A DNA stretch of 64,000 nucleotides from Sphingobacterium cavernae (GCF_008520265.1 NZ_VIQM01000016.1:1-64000), one strand, 5' to 3'; shown: positions 39,601 through 48,494, numbered from the stretch's first letter. Translations and numbers: made by a program. Notes: generated by a model from the sequence alone, not told the origin.

Positions 39601-39827
39601 ATATGGAGCATCATTGAGTCCCTTACCTGTGGAATCGTAAATCTTCCTTGTTCACCAGTAACGTAAAAAATTGTACGCCCGTGTATTTGAAGCGTTACTC
39701 CAGCAATAGGCTCATTGGTGCCTTCTGAGCGAATAATTCCAGATACATCTCTTATTGATTGCCCCTTAATTCCTGTTGCTAATATGCTTAGGAACAATAA
39801 AAAAAAATAACATTTTAATTTCATCAT
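36609..39827 (-). CDS. SusC/RagA-family TonB-linked outer-membrane transporter
   Basis: 1072 aa with a signal peptide (about 1-22), a carboxypeptidase-regulatory-like domain (about 28-102, VSGIIRSEGTNEPIAGVTLQ) and a plug. The SusC box is divergent: VAVYATGYTLIPKERAAGSF instead of VVVGYGTQ. Plug motifs follow (LDGLSGSLALD, IIVNNFPFEG, SISFLKDASASAIWGAKSANG), and the barrel ends SLGLRANF. It is flanked upstream (9 bp) by a TlpA-like gene and downstream (5 bp) by susD, so the three form an operon. The RAAGSF signature is shared by the group of SusC proteins that travel with TlpA-like genes. Confidence 0.94.
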   Translation of the reverse strand: MMKLKCYFFLLFLSILATGIKGQSIRDVSGIIRSEGTNEPIAGVTLQIHGRTIFYVTGEQGRFTIPQVRDSMMLHISHVQYKSKTIIINNKLDELIIHLERNEGEIQEVAVYATGYTLIPKERAAGSFEIFDKKKLNQSLSSNILDRLDGLSGSLALDRRAAMQTEGGKTDVSLRLRGMSTLMSDARPLIIVNNFPFEGKLSDINPNDIESISFLKDASASAIWGAKSANGVIVIQLKQSKIGESKSINALFTTRISNKPNLYANNRFISAPEYMGFEEIMFNRNYYRDEKTILLSPYVHLLSKKHKGLIDENEFQFEKSKFMEQDIRKQADQYLYQNAIDKIMNINMSGGSSLHSYLFSIGYDDVKPVLVGNSNSRLSLRVDNKIRITSKFEAQFSIDYIHRMERNNSVSLFDQSGIVPADKNMIYPYASLIDINGEPTRSAIAFNPFFLDSFNQSHNRDWLFSPLEELDIRDNTYKNNSIRMFSNLNYKLSKDLTISANYIFNSTNGDRINHFTADSYYTRNLVNRFMQGPGSFIIPNGAIRHKTVDSSRKYGGRMQLDFNKNIFNKLSINSLVGGEISSYISIFDPLQILYNFSKDNYIGQNIFDYTKYYTVNPDGAQRIPSSNSQIYELTDRFISYYGLGTLMWDNRYLLTTSLRWDGSNLFGVKTNQKGVPLWSLASGWLLHNEKFLNNSKLSELKLRATIGENGNINKNATAYPTAVFTTNSSTGLREALLKTAGNPQLKWERVLSWNIGVDWALLKRSLGGSIDFFKKDAYDLMGLKEADPTTGINPILSGVKQMINYGKFESSGFDVRLFSKNNIGNNLIIDTDFSISKNWNKVVDYNVVPLGIQDYFQYIVPAVAGKSRDIFYAFPWYGLDSQTGAPLIMEEGNLTTNYTNVPKFLPENLINIGSSFPIWNGSFRAVLSYKQLSLSALILWKGKYNFRRSSINYQELLDSWNMHNDYYLRWQQPGDEDKTYIPAIPTTVDRNRELYYMNSDVLVERGDYIRLQSIQINYSLPLKNNLFKLDVIGVMENLGLIWTKNKQGLDPEYHLYYYNPPKQFSLGLRANF

Positions 39828-39836
39828 ATTATTAGG

Positions 39837-40880
39837 TTAGTCTTGAAAAGGTGAAGTATATATTGGTTCATAACGATTTTCTTTTGGTATGTAGTTGATG
39901 TGACCATCTTTTAATTGATTAACAAATTCATATGATTCCTGTATCGGGTTTGAAGCTCCCAAATAATATCCGTCTTTAATCCACACATTAGGACCAACAA
40001 GTGTTTGTTTTAGAAAATAATTTGCTAGAAAATAAGATGCCGGACCGATGACCTGTGTATTTTTCCAATTCCGATCTTTAGCATATCGTATGGCCCAAAA
40101 ATCAAATTCCACATTTACAGCTAATACGCTGATATTATCTTTTAGTGATTTGTGATTTGTTTCCCAATGCACTACAGAAGCTAAGCAAGGTTTACACCAA
40201 TAAGCCCAAAAATCTAATACAACTATGCGATTCTCACTTAACTCACGAAGTGTTACAAATTCACGATCCAGTGAATCATTAAAAACCCTAATACGCATAT
40301 CTAAAACATAATCATCAATTTTAGACTCTACTGGGAGACTTTGAATTAAGTTTGCTTTCGCCTTATACGATTTTACAGGATATTTATTGAAATCAATGTC
40401 TGAATGCTGCTGACGAAGCTTATTTTCTAATCCAGTGTCAATTCTTTCTGAAAGGAAATATGTAAATGGAATTTTAAATGATGTAGTGTCCTGTCGTACG
40501 GCAGCAAAAACTGCATTACTACTAAAGATCAATAGAAAAATGATGGTCAACATATTCATGTTGTGCGTAGGGATAATATTATTAAAATATTTTATAACAT
40601 TTTTAACGAAATCTAAGTCTTTAACTTCATCAGAAGCCCCCTCTTTCTGTGAATACATTTTTCCTTCCGCGTCTTTTGAATACTTCAATCGTAATTGATA
40701 CTCATAAATTTGTGAAGCCAGATATGAAGTATACCCTTCTAAATCTTCTGCACAAATTTCTTCATCCATATGTTGCCTCTTTGCCTTAAATATTTTAAAA
40801 ATCGCGGGTGATTTAGCGGAAGATATGTACTCTAATAAAGGCATACTTCTTCCCTCTTGATAAAAATTCTTCATTTTCAA
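39837..40880 (-). CDS. TlpA-like thioredoxin-fold protein with cytoplasmic N-terminal extension
   Basis: 347 aa. The first 107 residues are charged and lack a signal peptide. A hydrophobic segment follows at 109-126 (NMLTIIFLLIFSSNAVFA), then a periplasmic part with a thioredoxin fold: IVVLDFWAYWCKPC places the redox pair at Cys229 and Cys232. This predicts an inner-membrane protein with its redox domain in the periplasm. Alternatively translation could start at Met108 (about 40559), giving a plain secreted TlpA protein and leaving the N-terminal region as a separate product. The first gene of the TlpA-SusC-SusD operon. The extension has no motif I recognise. Confidence 0.82.
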   Translation of the reverse strand: MKMKNFYQEGRSMPLLEYISSAKSPAIFKIFKAKRQHMDEEICAEDLEGYTSYLASQIYEYQLRLKYSKDAEGKMYSQKEGASDEVKDLDFVKNVIKYFNNIIPTHNMNMLTIIFLLIFSSNAVFAAVRQDTTSFKIPFTYFLSERIDTGLENKLRQQHSDIDFNKYPVKSYKAKANLIQSLPVESKIDDYVLDMRIRVFNDSLDREFVTLRELSENRIVVLDFWAYWCKPCLASVVHWETNHKSLKDNISVLAVNVEFDFWAIRYAKDRNWKNTQVIGPASYFLANYFLKQTLVGPNVWIKDGYYLGASNPIQESYEFVNQLKDGHINYIPKENRYEPIYTSPFQD

Positions 40881-41248
40881 GTGTAATATATTTGGTTAAT
40901 CGTAAAATGCTGATGTAGGATTTTTCAAAAGGAATAAAATCAATTCAATTTAATATCCTACATAACTCCAGCCATTACTAACAAAAATTAAGATGGAATT
41001 GTAAAATGCCGACTTCACAAAAGTATATTTGAAAGACAATATGTGCTTCAAACCACTTGTAAGATTGCATAAGGAGTAGTAAATTTAGAGTGCGAACAAT
41101 AAAATACGATATTGATTATTAAATCTTACTATGTATATCTTTATCTAGTACAGAAGTCGGCTACAGTATACATAAGGTAAATAGGCATATTCCATAAATC
41201 AGAATAGGCACCCTTTTTCTTTATGCGCTGTATATTTTAAATCATCAA

Positions 41249-41353
41249 CTATTCTGGTGATCGTTTGATGTTCTTATAGATAAGATTTAATGAAATCCGT
41301 TGTTGATCATGGATCAACATCATGGACTTGATGGTAGTTGGTTTCGTTTTCAT
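41249..41353 (-). CDS. Possible 34-aa basic peptide
   Basis: An ATG-initiated frame encoding MKTKPTTIKSMMLIHDQQRI and ending NIKRSPE. It is basic and lies alone in an otherwise empty region, just downstream (minus strand) of an AT-rich stretch. The palindrome at 41301-41319 is inside it. It could be a real small gene, the tail of a decayed mobile-element gene or chance; no homologue comes to mind. Confidence 0.2.
   Translation of the reverse strand: MKTKPTTIKSMMLIHDQQRISLNLIYKNIKRSPE
41301..41319. promoter_or_regulatory. Perfect palindrome, possible operator
   Basis: TGTTGATCATGGATCAACA: an 8-bp perfect inverted repeat around ATG. It could bind a dimeric regulator such as the XRE-type protein at 41754, or have no function. 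Confidence 0.3.
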
Positions 41354-41466
41354 AATAGTTTTTTTATGTAATGGTTATGAATACGCTGCAACTCTAAAAG
41401 CAAAAGAGAAAGGCTGTATAGGTAGGTAAATACCAATAGAGCGAGGCTCAATGCTTCCGAACAGGC

Positions 41467-41605
41467 ACCGTCAAGAGCCCCATAATCAAGATTATGTTTC
41501 CACAGAAGTCTTACATGAGCTTCGCCCTATTGAACTTATATCTGTAAAGATAAAAAAATTCAATAGAAAGCGAGCTCACGATTTACTCATGTGGAATTTG
41601 ACGGT
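41467..41605. repeat. Imperfect long inverted repeat (structured element)
   Basis: The ends are perfect 8-bp inverted repeats (ACCGTCAA / TTGACGGT). Inside, TCCACA with CATGAG, TGAGCTTCG and CTATTGAA on the left are echoed by inverted copies on the right (TTCAATAG 41559-41566, GCGAGCTCA, CATGTGGA). The whole could fold into a long branched hairpin. Candidates are a MITE-like relic or a structured transcript. Confidence 0.4.
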
Positions 41606-41753
41606 TTCGTTCATGAGTAACACCGTTGTTAGCAGCGAATCATCACTGCTATATGTGTCGCTATAATAATTAACTAGAACAAATATAACAATAAAAATTC
41701 AAATGGACAACATCTCGTCCAGTAATTTTTAAATAATTAAAAATGATAATAAT

Positions 41754-42023
41754 ATGGTTAGTAAAGTTCAAATAGAAGCATACCAAAGAAGCTTTATTGA
41801 ATTTCTTAAGAAAAAATTCTGTTCTCCTTACAAAATTAGTGGTAATGAAGTTTCTAGAAACGACTATGCTAATAAAAGCGGTATTTCAAGAGGAACACTG
41901 ACGAGAATCAATGATGGCTCCCCATATGACATCCCACTGTCAACAATCTACAAACTTTGCACATTTGAAAATATTTCTGTACCTGAATTATTCCAAGAAT
42001 TTGATAAATCTTTAAACGAATGA
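41754..42023 (+). CDS. XRE-type helix-turn-helix protein
   Basis: 89 aa. The HTH is read as VSRNDYANKSGISRGTLTRINDGSPYDIPLSTIYKLC (in order: helix 1, turn, recognition helix around GTLTRI, then the typical DIPLSTIYKLCTFENISVPELF tail of Cro/C1 proteins). It is a small stand-alone regulator, convergent with the PP2C gene and near the defence operon. Such proteins commonly control accessory loci. No partner toxin is adjacent, and whether it regulates the methylase/kinase operon is unknown. Confidence 0.7.
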   Translation: MVSKVQIEAYQRSFIEFLKKKFCSPYKISGNEVSRNDYANKSGISRGTLTRINDGSPYDIPLSTIYKLCTFENISVPELFQEFDKSLNE

Positions 42024-42404
42024 TTACACAAAAGAGATGTCTAAAGTGATCGGCTGATGAATTGAATTTAATATTAGCTTAGTAAATTCAATCTCTTAGT
42101 TTCGATTATGCCACGATTATTACTAACAATGACTGGACGAATTACTTCGGTTGCTGTAGTCACTTTTAAAATTTATCTATATTGCTAAATGATAAAAAAC
42201 TATAAATTCTGGTTCAGAGACACAAAATTAATTTGCTTTGAAAAGAAACATTGAGATTTTCTATGTTTGAGAACTATTTTCCGATACATAAAAGTATTAA
42301 AGCTTTATTATCAATTAGTTATTTTAAAATAAATACAAATAAAATTCAATTTTGTAACATTTTATTATCTGAGAAGTCGTTTTTAATTTTAATTGAAATT
42401 AATG
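42024..42404. other. AT-rich convergent intergenic region
   Basis: About 380 bp between the XRE gene and the PP2C stop. One AT-rich inverted repeat (ATTGAATTTA 42061-42070 / TAAATTCAAT 42083-42092, 12-nt loop) 38 bp after the XRE stop may be a weak terminator. Nothing else was seen. Confidence 0.4.
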
Positions 42405-43085
42405 TTACTTTTTTAATATAATGTATGAGTAATTATCAAATGCATTCAATTCCAATATTTCATTAATTTCCGTTAATTCTAACTCTAATAATTGAGAAGT
42501 GTTGATGCAATTATTTACCCCATCACTTGAAATAATCAACATATCAAAATCAGTGTTTTTAAATTCTTGATATCCGAAATCAATAATCTCACGTTTACCT
42601 GAAATACTTCTCGTTACGATATGATTGTATTTTTGAATCATTTCAATAGGGACTACTTCTAATTGTTTTTTCAAATCTTGTATTAAAGTATGAGATTCTG
42701 TTTTATAAACTAATTCATTCCCTTTAAATAAATCAACTTGAACATCTCCTATCCAAAATATTTGTGTTATTTCATTGTTTATGATTACACCAGCTATTGT
42801 TGCACCAGATTTAACAGCCATTTTATCATTGAAATGTTTTACTGCTAAATTTGCTTTTTTAATGGCATTCTCAATATCATTTTTAGCATACGAATTATTA
42901 TTTAATGCACTAAAATATGTGAGCAAGTTTTCAATTATCAGTTCTGCTGCTTGTTCTCCATATTCATAACCACCCATGCCATCCGCAATTATAGCGAATA
43001 AGGAATTTGGATGCAGCTCTTTTACAAGAACTGCATCTTCATTACTTTTTCTTTTTCCTATGTTTGAATACGTGAAATATTCCAT
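42405..43085 (-). CDS. PP2C-family protein serine/threonine phosphatase
   Basis: A 226-aa PP2C/SpoIIE-like phosphatase. Metal-binding motifs are present: SNEDAV near the N terminus, FAIIADGMGGYEYGEQAA (about residues 31-48), a GATIAGVII strand, FWIGDVQVDLF, and LIISSDGVNN late in the protein. It is close to the minimal size of a catalytic domain and has no membrane segment. It is the last gene of the seven-gene operon, adjoining the HerA-like gene with no spacer. The same operon encodes a Ser/Thr kinase, so the pair likely forms a phosphorylation switch. That partnership is inferred from context. Confidence 0.88.
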   Translation of the reverse strand: MEYFTYSNIGKRKSNEDAVLVKELHPNSLFAIIADGMGGYEYGEQAAELIIENLLTYFSALNNNSYAKNDIENAIKKANLAVKHFNDKMAVKSGATIAGVIINNEITQIFWIGDVQVDLFKGNELVYKTESHTLIQDLKKQLEVVPIEMIQKYNHIVTRSISGKREIIDFGYQEFKNTDFDMLIISSDGVNNCINTSQLLELELTEINEILELNAFDNYSYIILKK

Positions 43086-46000
43086 TTATCTATCTGCTTT
43101 TAATGTAGCCCCACCATGTTTAGAAAACCTTGGTCGTGTACTTATTTTTTGAGGCTGATTTGTTATTGCATTTTCTGTAGCTTTTGAAGCCCATAAGAAA
43201 CCTTCCCCAGGTTTTAGCATACTCATATCATTAGGCGTTAAAGCACTTAATTGGGTAATCGACTTTTGAATATGTTTTAACCACTGAGGTGAATTGAACT
43301 TATGAATTAAAACCACCGAACTTAACTCAATTATTTCATTAGGTAAACTTGGTGGATCCTGACTCGCAATCATAATACTTACTCCTTTATGACGCATTTC
43401 ACGAATAGCAGTTACAATGTTATTCGTTAAATCTTTATTGTCCATGTACTTATGCGCTTCATCAAAAACAATGAACTTATTAAATGAATGTCCATCAATT
43501 TCTTTTACACCAGAGAAAATATTTAACATGATGACGAATAAACCTAAAGCTTCATCCTTTTCAATAAATTCATCTCTAAGATCTACAATTACTAAACGAC
43601 CTGGTTTAATCGCATCTTTTAAGAAAAACTCATCGTTAATGTATTCTTGTGCAAAAGATAATCGTTGTTTTGCTAAAGCTTTCTGAGCGTTTGATAATAA
43701 TAACGAATCCTCAACACTTTGCTTTAGTCCTTCAAGCGTAATGTTACGACGAATTTCTTTCATAATCGCTTTTAACTGCTTGATGTAAGAAGATTCATTT
43801 CCTATTGCCCCTAATAAAAACATCCAATCTTGTACATTTAGTTCTTTCGAATTAAATCCAATAGGTCTTACTTCTATTGAAGGAAATTCAGTTCTACGTT
43901 CTTCCACTTTATCAAATGGCGTTAAAAGAATAACATCTTCAATATTATTAGGTTCAGCCCCATATCTTTCTTTTAAAATCGCTGTTTCACGTTCTACATC
44001 ATTAGGATAAATCATTGAAGTAAACTCAGGCTCATAATCCATGCTTTCACTGTAATGGAAAATTACTCCAGCTAATGGACGACTTAATTTATTGATATTA
44101 TTTATTTGTTTTAATACCATTTCAGATAATGTTCCGATGGTATAACTTTTACCACCACCTTGCACTCCAAATAAACTGATCGTATTAGTTTCAGATAAAT
44201 CAATAGCAATTTTTTTATTATGAATAGAAGTCCCTAACATACCGTATTGAGAAGAATCTGATGATTTTCCAATTAAAATATCGTATTTAGGAATAGCATA
44301 TTCAACTTGTTCCTCAGCTACATTTTGTGCTGCTGTAGCAGCTCCCTCGTCAACCAATCCTTTCTCAGTAGTTTCTATCTGAACAATTGGTTCAGGATTT
44401 GAGCTAATAGGAGTTTCTGTAGTTGTAGGAATATCTATTTCTTTGTCATCTTTACCTTCCTGCGCAATCTCTACCTCTTCTTGAGTATCGTTTTCTTTCG
44501 CCTTAAGTTTCGCCTTGTATTTCCCAACGAATTGTTTTAATTTATCGTTGTAATCTAACGATTTAATTAATTCTTCTTTTAATTTAGAGTCTTCTAATCT
44601 TAATGTATTCAAATCAGAATTAGGATCTAAAATATCTTTAATTAACCATTCTCCAAACGTAAAAATGGTAGTATTGTCATCAAAAACTTGTTTTAAATGC
44701 TTTTGATCAAAAGAAAAATCGAAAATAAACCCAAGCCTATTGAATTTAATTGTAAATCCATTATCAAGCGTTTGAATAAAATCTAAATAAGCCCTGTATG
44801 AATTTTCTTCTAAGGTATTGTATCGAAAAGCTCTTTCGATGTAAAACTCTAGAAGATTTTTAAATTCTTTGTTTTTTATCTCACGATCTAAACGATCTTT
44901 TGTTTTAAAATTATTTGGGTCAAAATGTGATTTTAATGCAAAAATTGTATTGTCAATTTGCTCCAACATTTTCAGTTTTAAATCCTCTCTTTCTTGTACA
45001 TTTAAATAAGTACGGCACTTGATTTCTAAAACTGAACAATTAATTTCTCTTGATTTTGGATCTATTCTAATGAATAAATTATCCGCTCTACTTTTAGAAT
45101 TAGTCTCTAATTCATTGAATAGGTTTTGGTGTAAATCAATAGGAATAATAAATGCGTTTTTCAACAAATGCTTTTTATCTAAGACACGTTTAGAGAATGC
45201 AGACCCGATTACTTCAAATGCTCTATTCTTAGACGAATTCAATTGTAAAATTAAAGAGCTGCTTAACGCACGAACATCTTCAAGGATATTTTGTATAGAA
45301 ATTTTATCTTCTTCCCTTTCAATATCTACATTAAATATTTCAAAATGAGGTGCGATTAAACTATAAATTTCTTCATTCGGTTTTGTTGTCAGATAAGACG
45401 AAATACCCGAAATTTCTTCCCCAGGAATATAATCAAGTAAGAAAGGAATCTTGTTATCTTCTGACGGTTGATCAAAAATTTGAGGACCTAAGAACTTATC
45501 AAATGTAATAACCCAATCCGAAAATTCATGCAAATTGCTTAAAAGCACATTGTCTCTATTGGAAAGATTTAATTCAATAGCAGGAATGGCATCGGTTTGA
45601 TGCGCTGCTAAAGTTGCTGCAATATTCTCTTGAATATTCGCAAATGTAGTATTGATTACTTTCTCTTTTTCTTTGGCTATGTTTTGATAGTTTACCCATT
45701 TGAACCCATTCGTTATTTCATCGAAACTACCATCGGTATTCGATTGAAAAATCAACCCATTTAAAAACTCATTTTTAGTTTTAAATACAGGTTTAGTAAG
45801 CGTAATTTTAGGAGAAAAAGGATTTATAATAAAACTTACATGTGCATTAAAAACACTTGGATTCGCTAAGAAATCTTCAATGTTATTGATTGAAAATCTA
45901 AGTTTAGGAAACAAACGATTGATTGATGCTTGTGAGAAAGCTTCAGCCTCTTCAGATACGTTTCTTTCAGGGTTTATCAAATCCTTTAACGCATCACCAG

Positions 46001-48494
46001 GTTCAATGATATTATTTTTCGCTACGAATAATCTTACCTCAAATTTTATATCAACGTATTCTTTAATCTTGATAATATCAATAAACGCTTCCGCAAACTT
46101 ATTTGCATCCCCCACATTAAATAAGTTTAACACTAATTTGTCAACATAAGGATGCTGTTGTAAGTAATTTTTAAGGTGTTTAATGATTAAACTTTTACTT
46201 ACGTTTGTATCTACTTCATTCCCATTTGGAATGTTCAACAAATTCGCTACATACTGTTTGATTTGGTATGTTTTAGGCGCTAAAGAATCGTCTTTTCCTT
46301 TATTTGCTTCGTTGACATAAATTCCCCATCCAAAAGCAATTTCACCTAGATATTCGTAATTGTCAAATGACTTAGGATCAGCAAAAACGAAGGGATTATT
46401 CGAAGGGATTAAATCGCCTAAGAACAAATTTTGCAACGCAGACCATTCTTTGTCATGATCTTTATAGATCAGTGTTTCTTTGTACCAAAATTCAAAACGC
46501 TCGATTAACTCTAACATCCAACTTAATCTTAACGGATGTAATGGCGATAATAAAAGAATTTCAATAGATTCTTTTGTTGGTAATAGCGTTTTTACTTTTA
46601 TTAAATCTAAAAATTGAATATCCGCATATAAGGACTTTAATTGCTCCTTATCTTCTTGTTCAATTGATTTATTAATTCTATTATTTAACTCTTTAATCCA
46701 CTTATTATAAGCCTCTAAGTATGTTTTGATCTCTTCTTTTAATTCGACTAAATTTACTGTTTCAACAATACCATTTTCTGTTTCGTTTGATTCTTTTATC
46801 GCTTTAAACAACTTACTACGTGCCTCTTTAACTTTTTTAGGTACGACTTCATTTAAAGGCGATAATCTAAACTCACATCCATCGAAATTAAGCGCACTGA
46901 AATTAGGATTCAATTTTGCGTATAAATGTCCAAAATTACCTTCTTGTTTTAACAATTCATTTTCTAAATATCTTAACTTAGAAGATATAATGATTTGGTA
47001 ATTAAACTTTATACCATAATTGATATAAAAAGTTGAATTTAATTTTGGTTTTTCATCGTTTAACCAGCTATTAGAACTTTCTGCAGGAATAGGAAAATCG
47101 GCTTCAATTCCATTTTTTAAATTATCTAAATTGAATTTAAAATGCGCTTGTGTAACGTTATTTAATTTATCCTTACGGATATTTTTTAAATCCTCTTCAG
47201 CTTCATCAATTGCAAAATAAAAATCTTCTGAATCAGACTTTAATTTAAAGTTTAGATCAGCTTTAGCCTCTGGGGTTTTCCCTTGTTCTTCCCAAGCTTT
47301 TTGTATGGCATCACTTGCAAAATCGTCGTTAGCATTTAGAATATTTCCGTGTTCATCTTCCGCATATACTTTGAAGAAATATGTCATTTCTTCTGTTGTA
47401 TTGGAATTAATTTCGATATCAGCCGAGCGAAAAATAGATGCTGCTTTCGAGTTTTTTAATTTTCTTAACGTTGTAATTTCTTGACCAGCCCCACCATCTG
47501 CTTCCATTAACACGATTCTAAAACCATGTAAACTTTCCACCTGATTTGGTGGAGGCGTAGTTGTAAATTGTACTTTTACTTTGACATTTGTACCTTCATT
47601 TGCTTTTAAAACCTTTACTCCATCTTCCATTACAAAATTAGGAGATGAGATATTTGTTACTTCTAGATTAAGATTGTCAAAATTTAGATTAGGAATCTTC
47701 CAATTTCCAAAGCATAAATTTTGATATTTATTGAAAATGGTTTCAACAATATCTGATTTATTGGCAATATTTTTTTCTTCTCTAAAGAATTGAATTAACT
47801 CTTTTTGAATGGAATCTTTTTCGATTTCTAAACTATCCACACGTTCGTAGATTGATTTATTAAAAGAAGCTAAAATATTAAGACTCTTTTGGTTTAAAAT
47901 CAATCTCGCACGCGCAACTGAAGGATCTTCTAATAATTTATGGTCTGGTAATCCACCAATTAAAAATAAATACTCTCCAATTGCTTTATCAGCATAATTA
48001 TTCTCTTCAAGTAAGATTAAATATTTGGCTAAAGCAGGATTATTATTTTTATTGATATTGAATATTTCAACAATGGTTTGTATGCTTCTCTTCTTTTCTT
48101 CTGGTATTTTTTTGAATATTTTATCTACTAGAATACGATCTATATTTTCTAATTGTAAATCTTTGAAGGTTGCATTACCATAAGAATCTTCCGCAGCTGT
48201 TCTTGAATTTGAAGGAATTAAAATTAAAATTGGCTTGGATTGATTGTTTCTTAACTCAATTAATTTAGTTGCAGAAATGTATTTATCCCCCACTTCGGCA
48301 TCATTAATAATAAAGCTATCCATCTTAGGATAGTGGGTTCTTATTTTATCTAGCAAAATAAATAATTGCTCATCTGCCAAGCCTGTAATTTTCATACAAT
48401 GTCCAGGTTTCGCTTCGGCAAATTCATGTTGAAACTGTTGTAGAATAATGTCTACTATGAAATCATAATATGTATAGTTTTGAGTCGTTGTCAT
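43086..48494 (-). CDS. 1802-aa HerA-like ATPase with possible nuclease-fold segment (MAD8-like)
   Basis: A very large cytosolic protein. The C-terminal 370 residues are a HerA/DUF87-type ATPase: Walker A FGVQGGGKSYTIGTL near residue 1446, Walker B FIVFDEAHKYMD near 1678, then IREMRHKGVSIMIASQDPPS as the sensor/Arg region. The N-terminal 1100 residues are unknown. A stretch near residues 1140-1165 (IRIDPKSREINCSVLEIKCR) has the D...ExK spelling of a PD-(D/E)xK nuclease core, which is suggestive only. A low-complexity acidic linker lies at about 1320-1385. It is the sixth gene of the defence-like operon. By size, fold and position it may correspond to the ATPase of MADS; PglY-like ATPases are an alternative. 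Confidence 0.75.
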   Translation of the reverse strand: MTTTQNYTYYDFIVDIILQQFQHEFAEAKPGHCMKITGLADEQLFILLDKIRTHYPKMDSFIINDAEVGDKYISATKLIELRNNQSKPILILIPSNSRTAAEDSYGNATFKDLQLENIDRILVDKIFKKIPEEKKRSIQTIVEIFNINKNNNPALAKYLILLEENNYADKAIGEYLFLIGGLPDHKLLEDPSVARARLILNQKSLNILASFNKSIYERVDSLEIEKDSIQKELIQFFREEKNIANKSDIVETIFNKYQNLCFGNWKIPNLNFDNLNLEVTNISSPNFVMEDGVKVLKANEGTNVKVKVQFTTTPPPNQVESLHGFRIVLMEADGGAGQEITTLRKLKNSKAASIFRSADIEINSNTTEEMTYFFKVYAEDEHGNILNANDDFASDAIQKAWEEQGKTPEAKADLNFKLKSDSEDFYFAIDEAEEDLKNIRKDKLNNVTQAHFKFNLDNLKNGIEADFPIPAESSNSWLNDEKPKLNSTFYINYGIKFNYQIIISSKLRYLENELLKQEGNFGHLYAKLNPNFSALNFDGCEFRLSPLNEVVPKKVKEARSKLFKAIKESNETENGIVETVNLVELKEEIKTYLEAYNKWIKELNNRINKSIEQEDKEQLKSLYADIQFLDLIKVKTLLPTKESIEILLLSPLHPLRLSWMLELIERFEFWYKETLIYKDHDKEWSALQNLFLGDLIPSNNPFVFADPKSFDNYEYLGEIAFGWGIYVNEANKGKDDSLAPKTYQIKQYVANLLNIPNGNEVDTNVSKSLIIKHLKNYLQQHPYVDKLVLNLFNVGDANKFAEAFIDIIKIKEYVDIKFEVRLFVAKNNIIEPGDALKDLINPERNVSEEAEAFSQASINRLFPKLRFSINNIEDFLANPSVFNAHVSFIINPFSPKITLTKPVFKTKNEFLNGLIFQSNTDGSFDEITNGFKWVNYQNIAKEKEKVINTTFANIQENIAATLAAHQTDAIPAIELNLSNRDNVLLSNLHEFSDWVITFDKFLGPQIFDQPSEDNKIPFLLDYIPGEEISGISSYLTTKPNEEIYSLIAPHFEIFNVDIEREEDKISIQNILEDVRALSSSLILQLNSSKNRAFEVIGSAFSKRVLDKKHLLKNAFIIPIDLHQNLFNELETNSKSRADNLFIRIDPKSREINCSVLEIKCRTYLNVQEREDLKLKMLEQIDNTIFALKSHFDPNNFKTKDRLDREIKNKEFKNLLEFYIERAFRYNTLEENSYRAYLDFIQTLDNGFTIKFNRLGFIFDFSFDQKHLKQVFDDNTTIFTFGEWLIKDILDPNSDLNTLRLEDSKLKEELIKSLDYNDKLKQFVGKYKAKLKAKENDTQEEVEIAQEGKDDKEIDIPTTTETPISSNPEPIVQIETTEKGLVDEGAATAAQNVAEEQVEYAIPKYDILIGKSSDSSQYGMLGTSIHNKKIAIDLSETNTISLFGVQGGGKSYTIGTLSEMVLKQINNINKLSRPLAGVIFHYSESMDYEPEFTSMIYPNDVERETAILKERYGAEPNNIEDVILLTPFDKVEERRTEFPSIEVRPIGFNSKELNVQDWMFLLGAIGNESSYIKQLKAIMKEIRRNITLEGLKQSVEDSLLLSNAQKALAKQRLSFAQEYINDEFFLKDAIKPGRLVIVDLRDEFIEKDEALGLFVIMLNIFSGVKEIDGHSFNKFIVFDEAHKYMDNKDLTNNIVTAIREMRHKGVSIMIASQDPPSLPNEIIELSSVVLIHKFNSPQWLKHIQKSITQLSALTPNDMSMLKPGEGFLWASKATENAITNQPQKISTRPRFSKHGGATLKADR

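Larger units (their letters stand above)
40881..41753. other. Long intergenic region with structured inverted repeats
   Basis: About 870 bp between two divergent transcription units. It contains a perfect palindrome (41301-41319), a 34-codon minus-strand ORF (41249-41353) and a long imperfect inverted repeat (41467-41605). A plus-strand frame at 41451-41666 has no protein-like character and overlies the inverted repeat. The region separates the metabolic/redox part of the window from the defence locus. Confidence 0.5.

Noticed and set aside
41451..41666. Plus-strand ORF of 71 codons
   Set aside because: It coincides with the long imperfect inverted repeat and shows no protein-like features, so it is probably a chance frame.
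42354..42408. Inverted repeat GTAACATT / AATGTTAC as terminator of the defence-like operon
   Set aside because: The arms are 39 nt apart and the right arm overlaps the stop codon, so it is unlikely to form a terminator hairpin.
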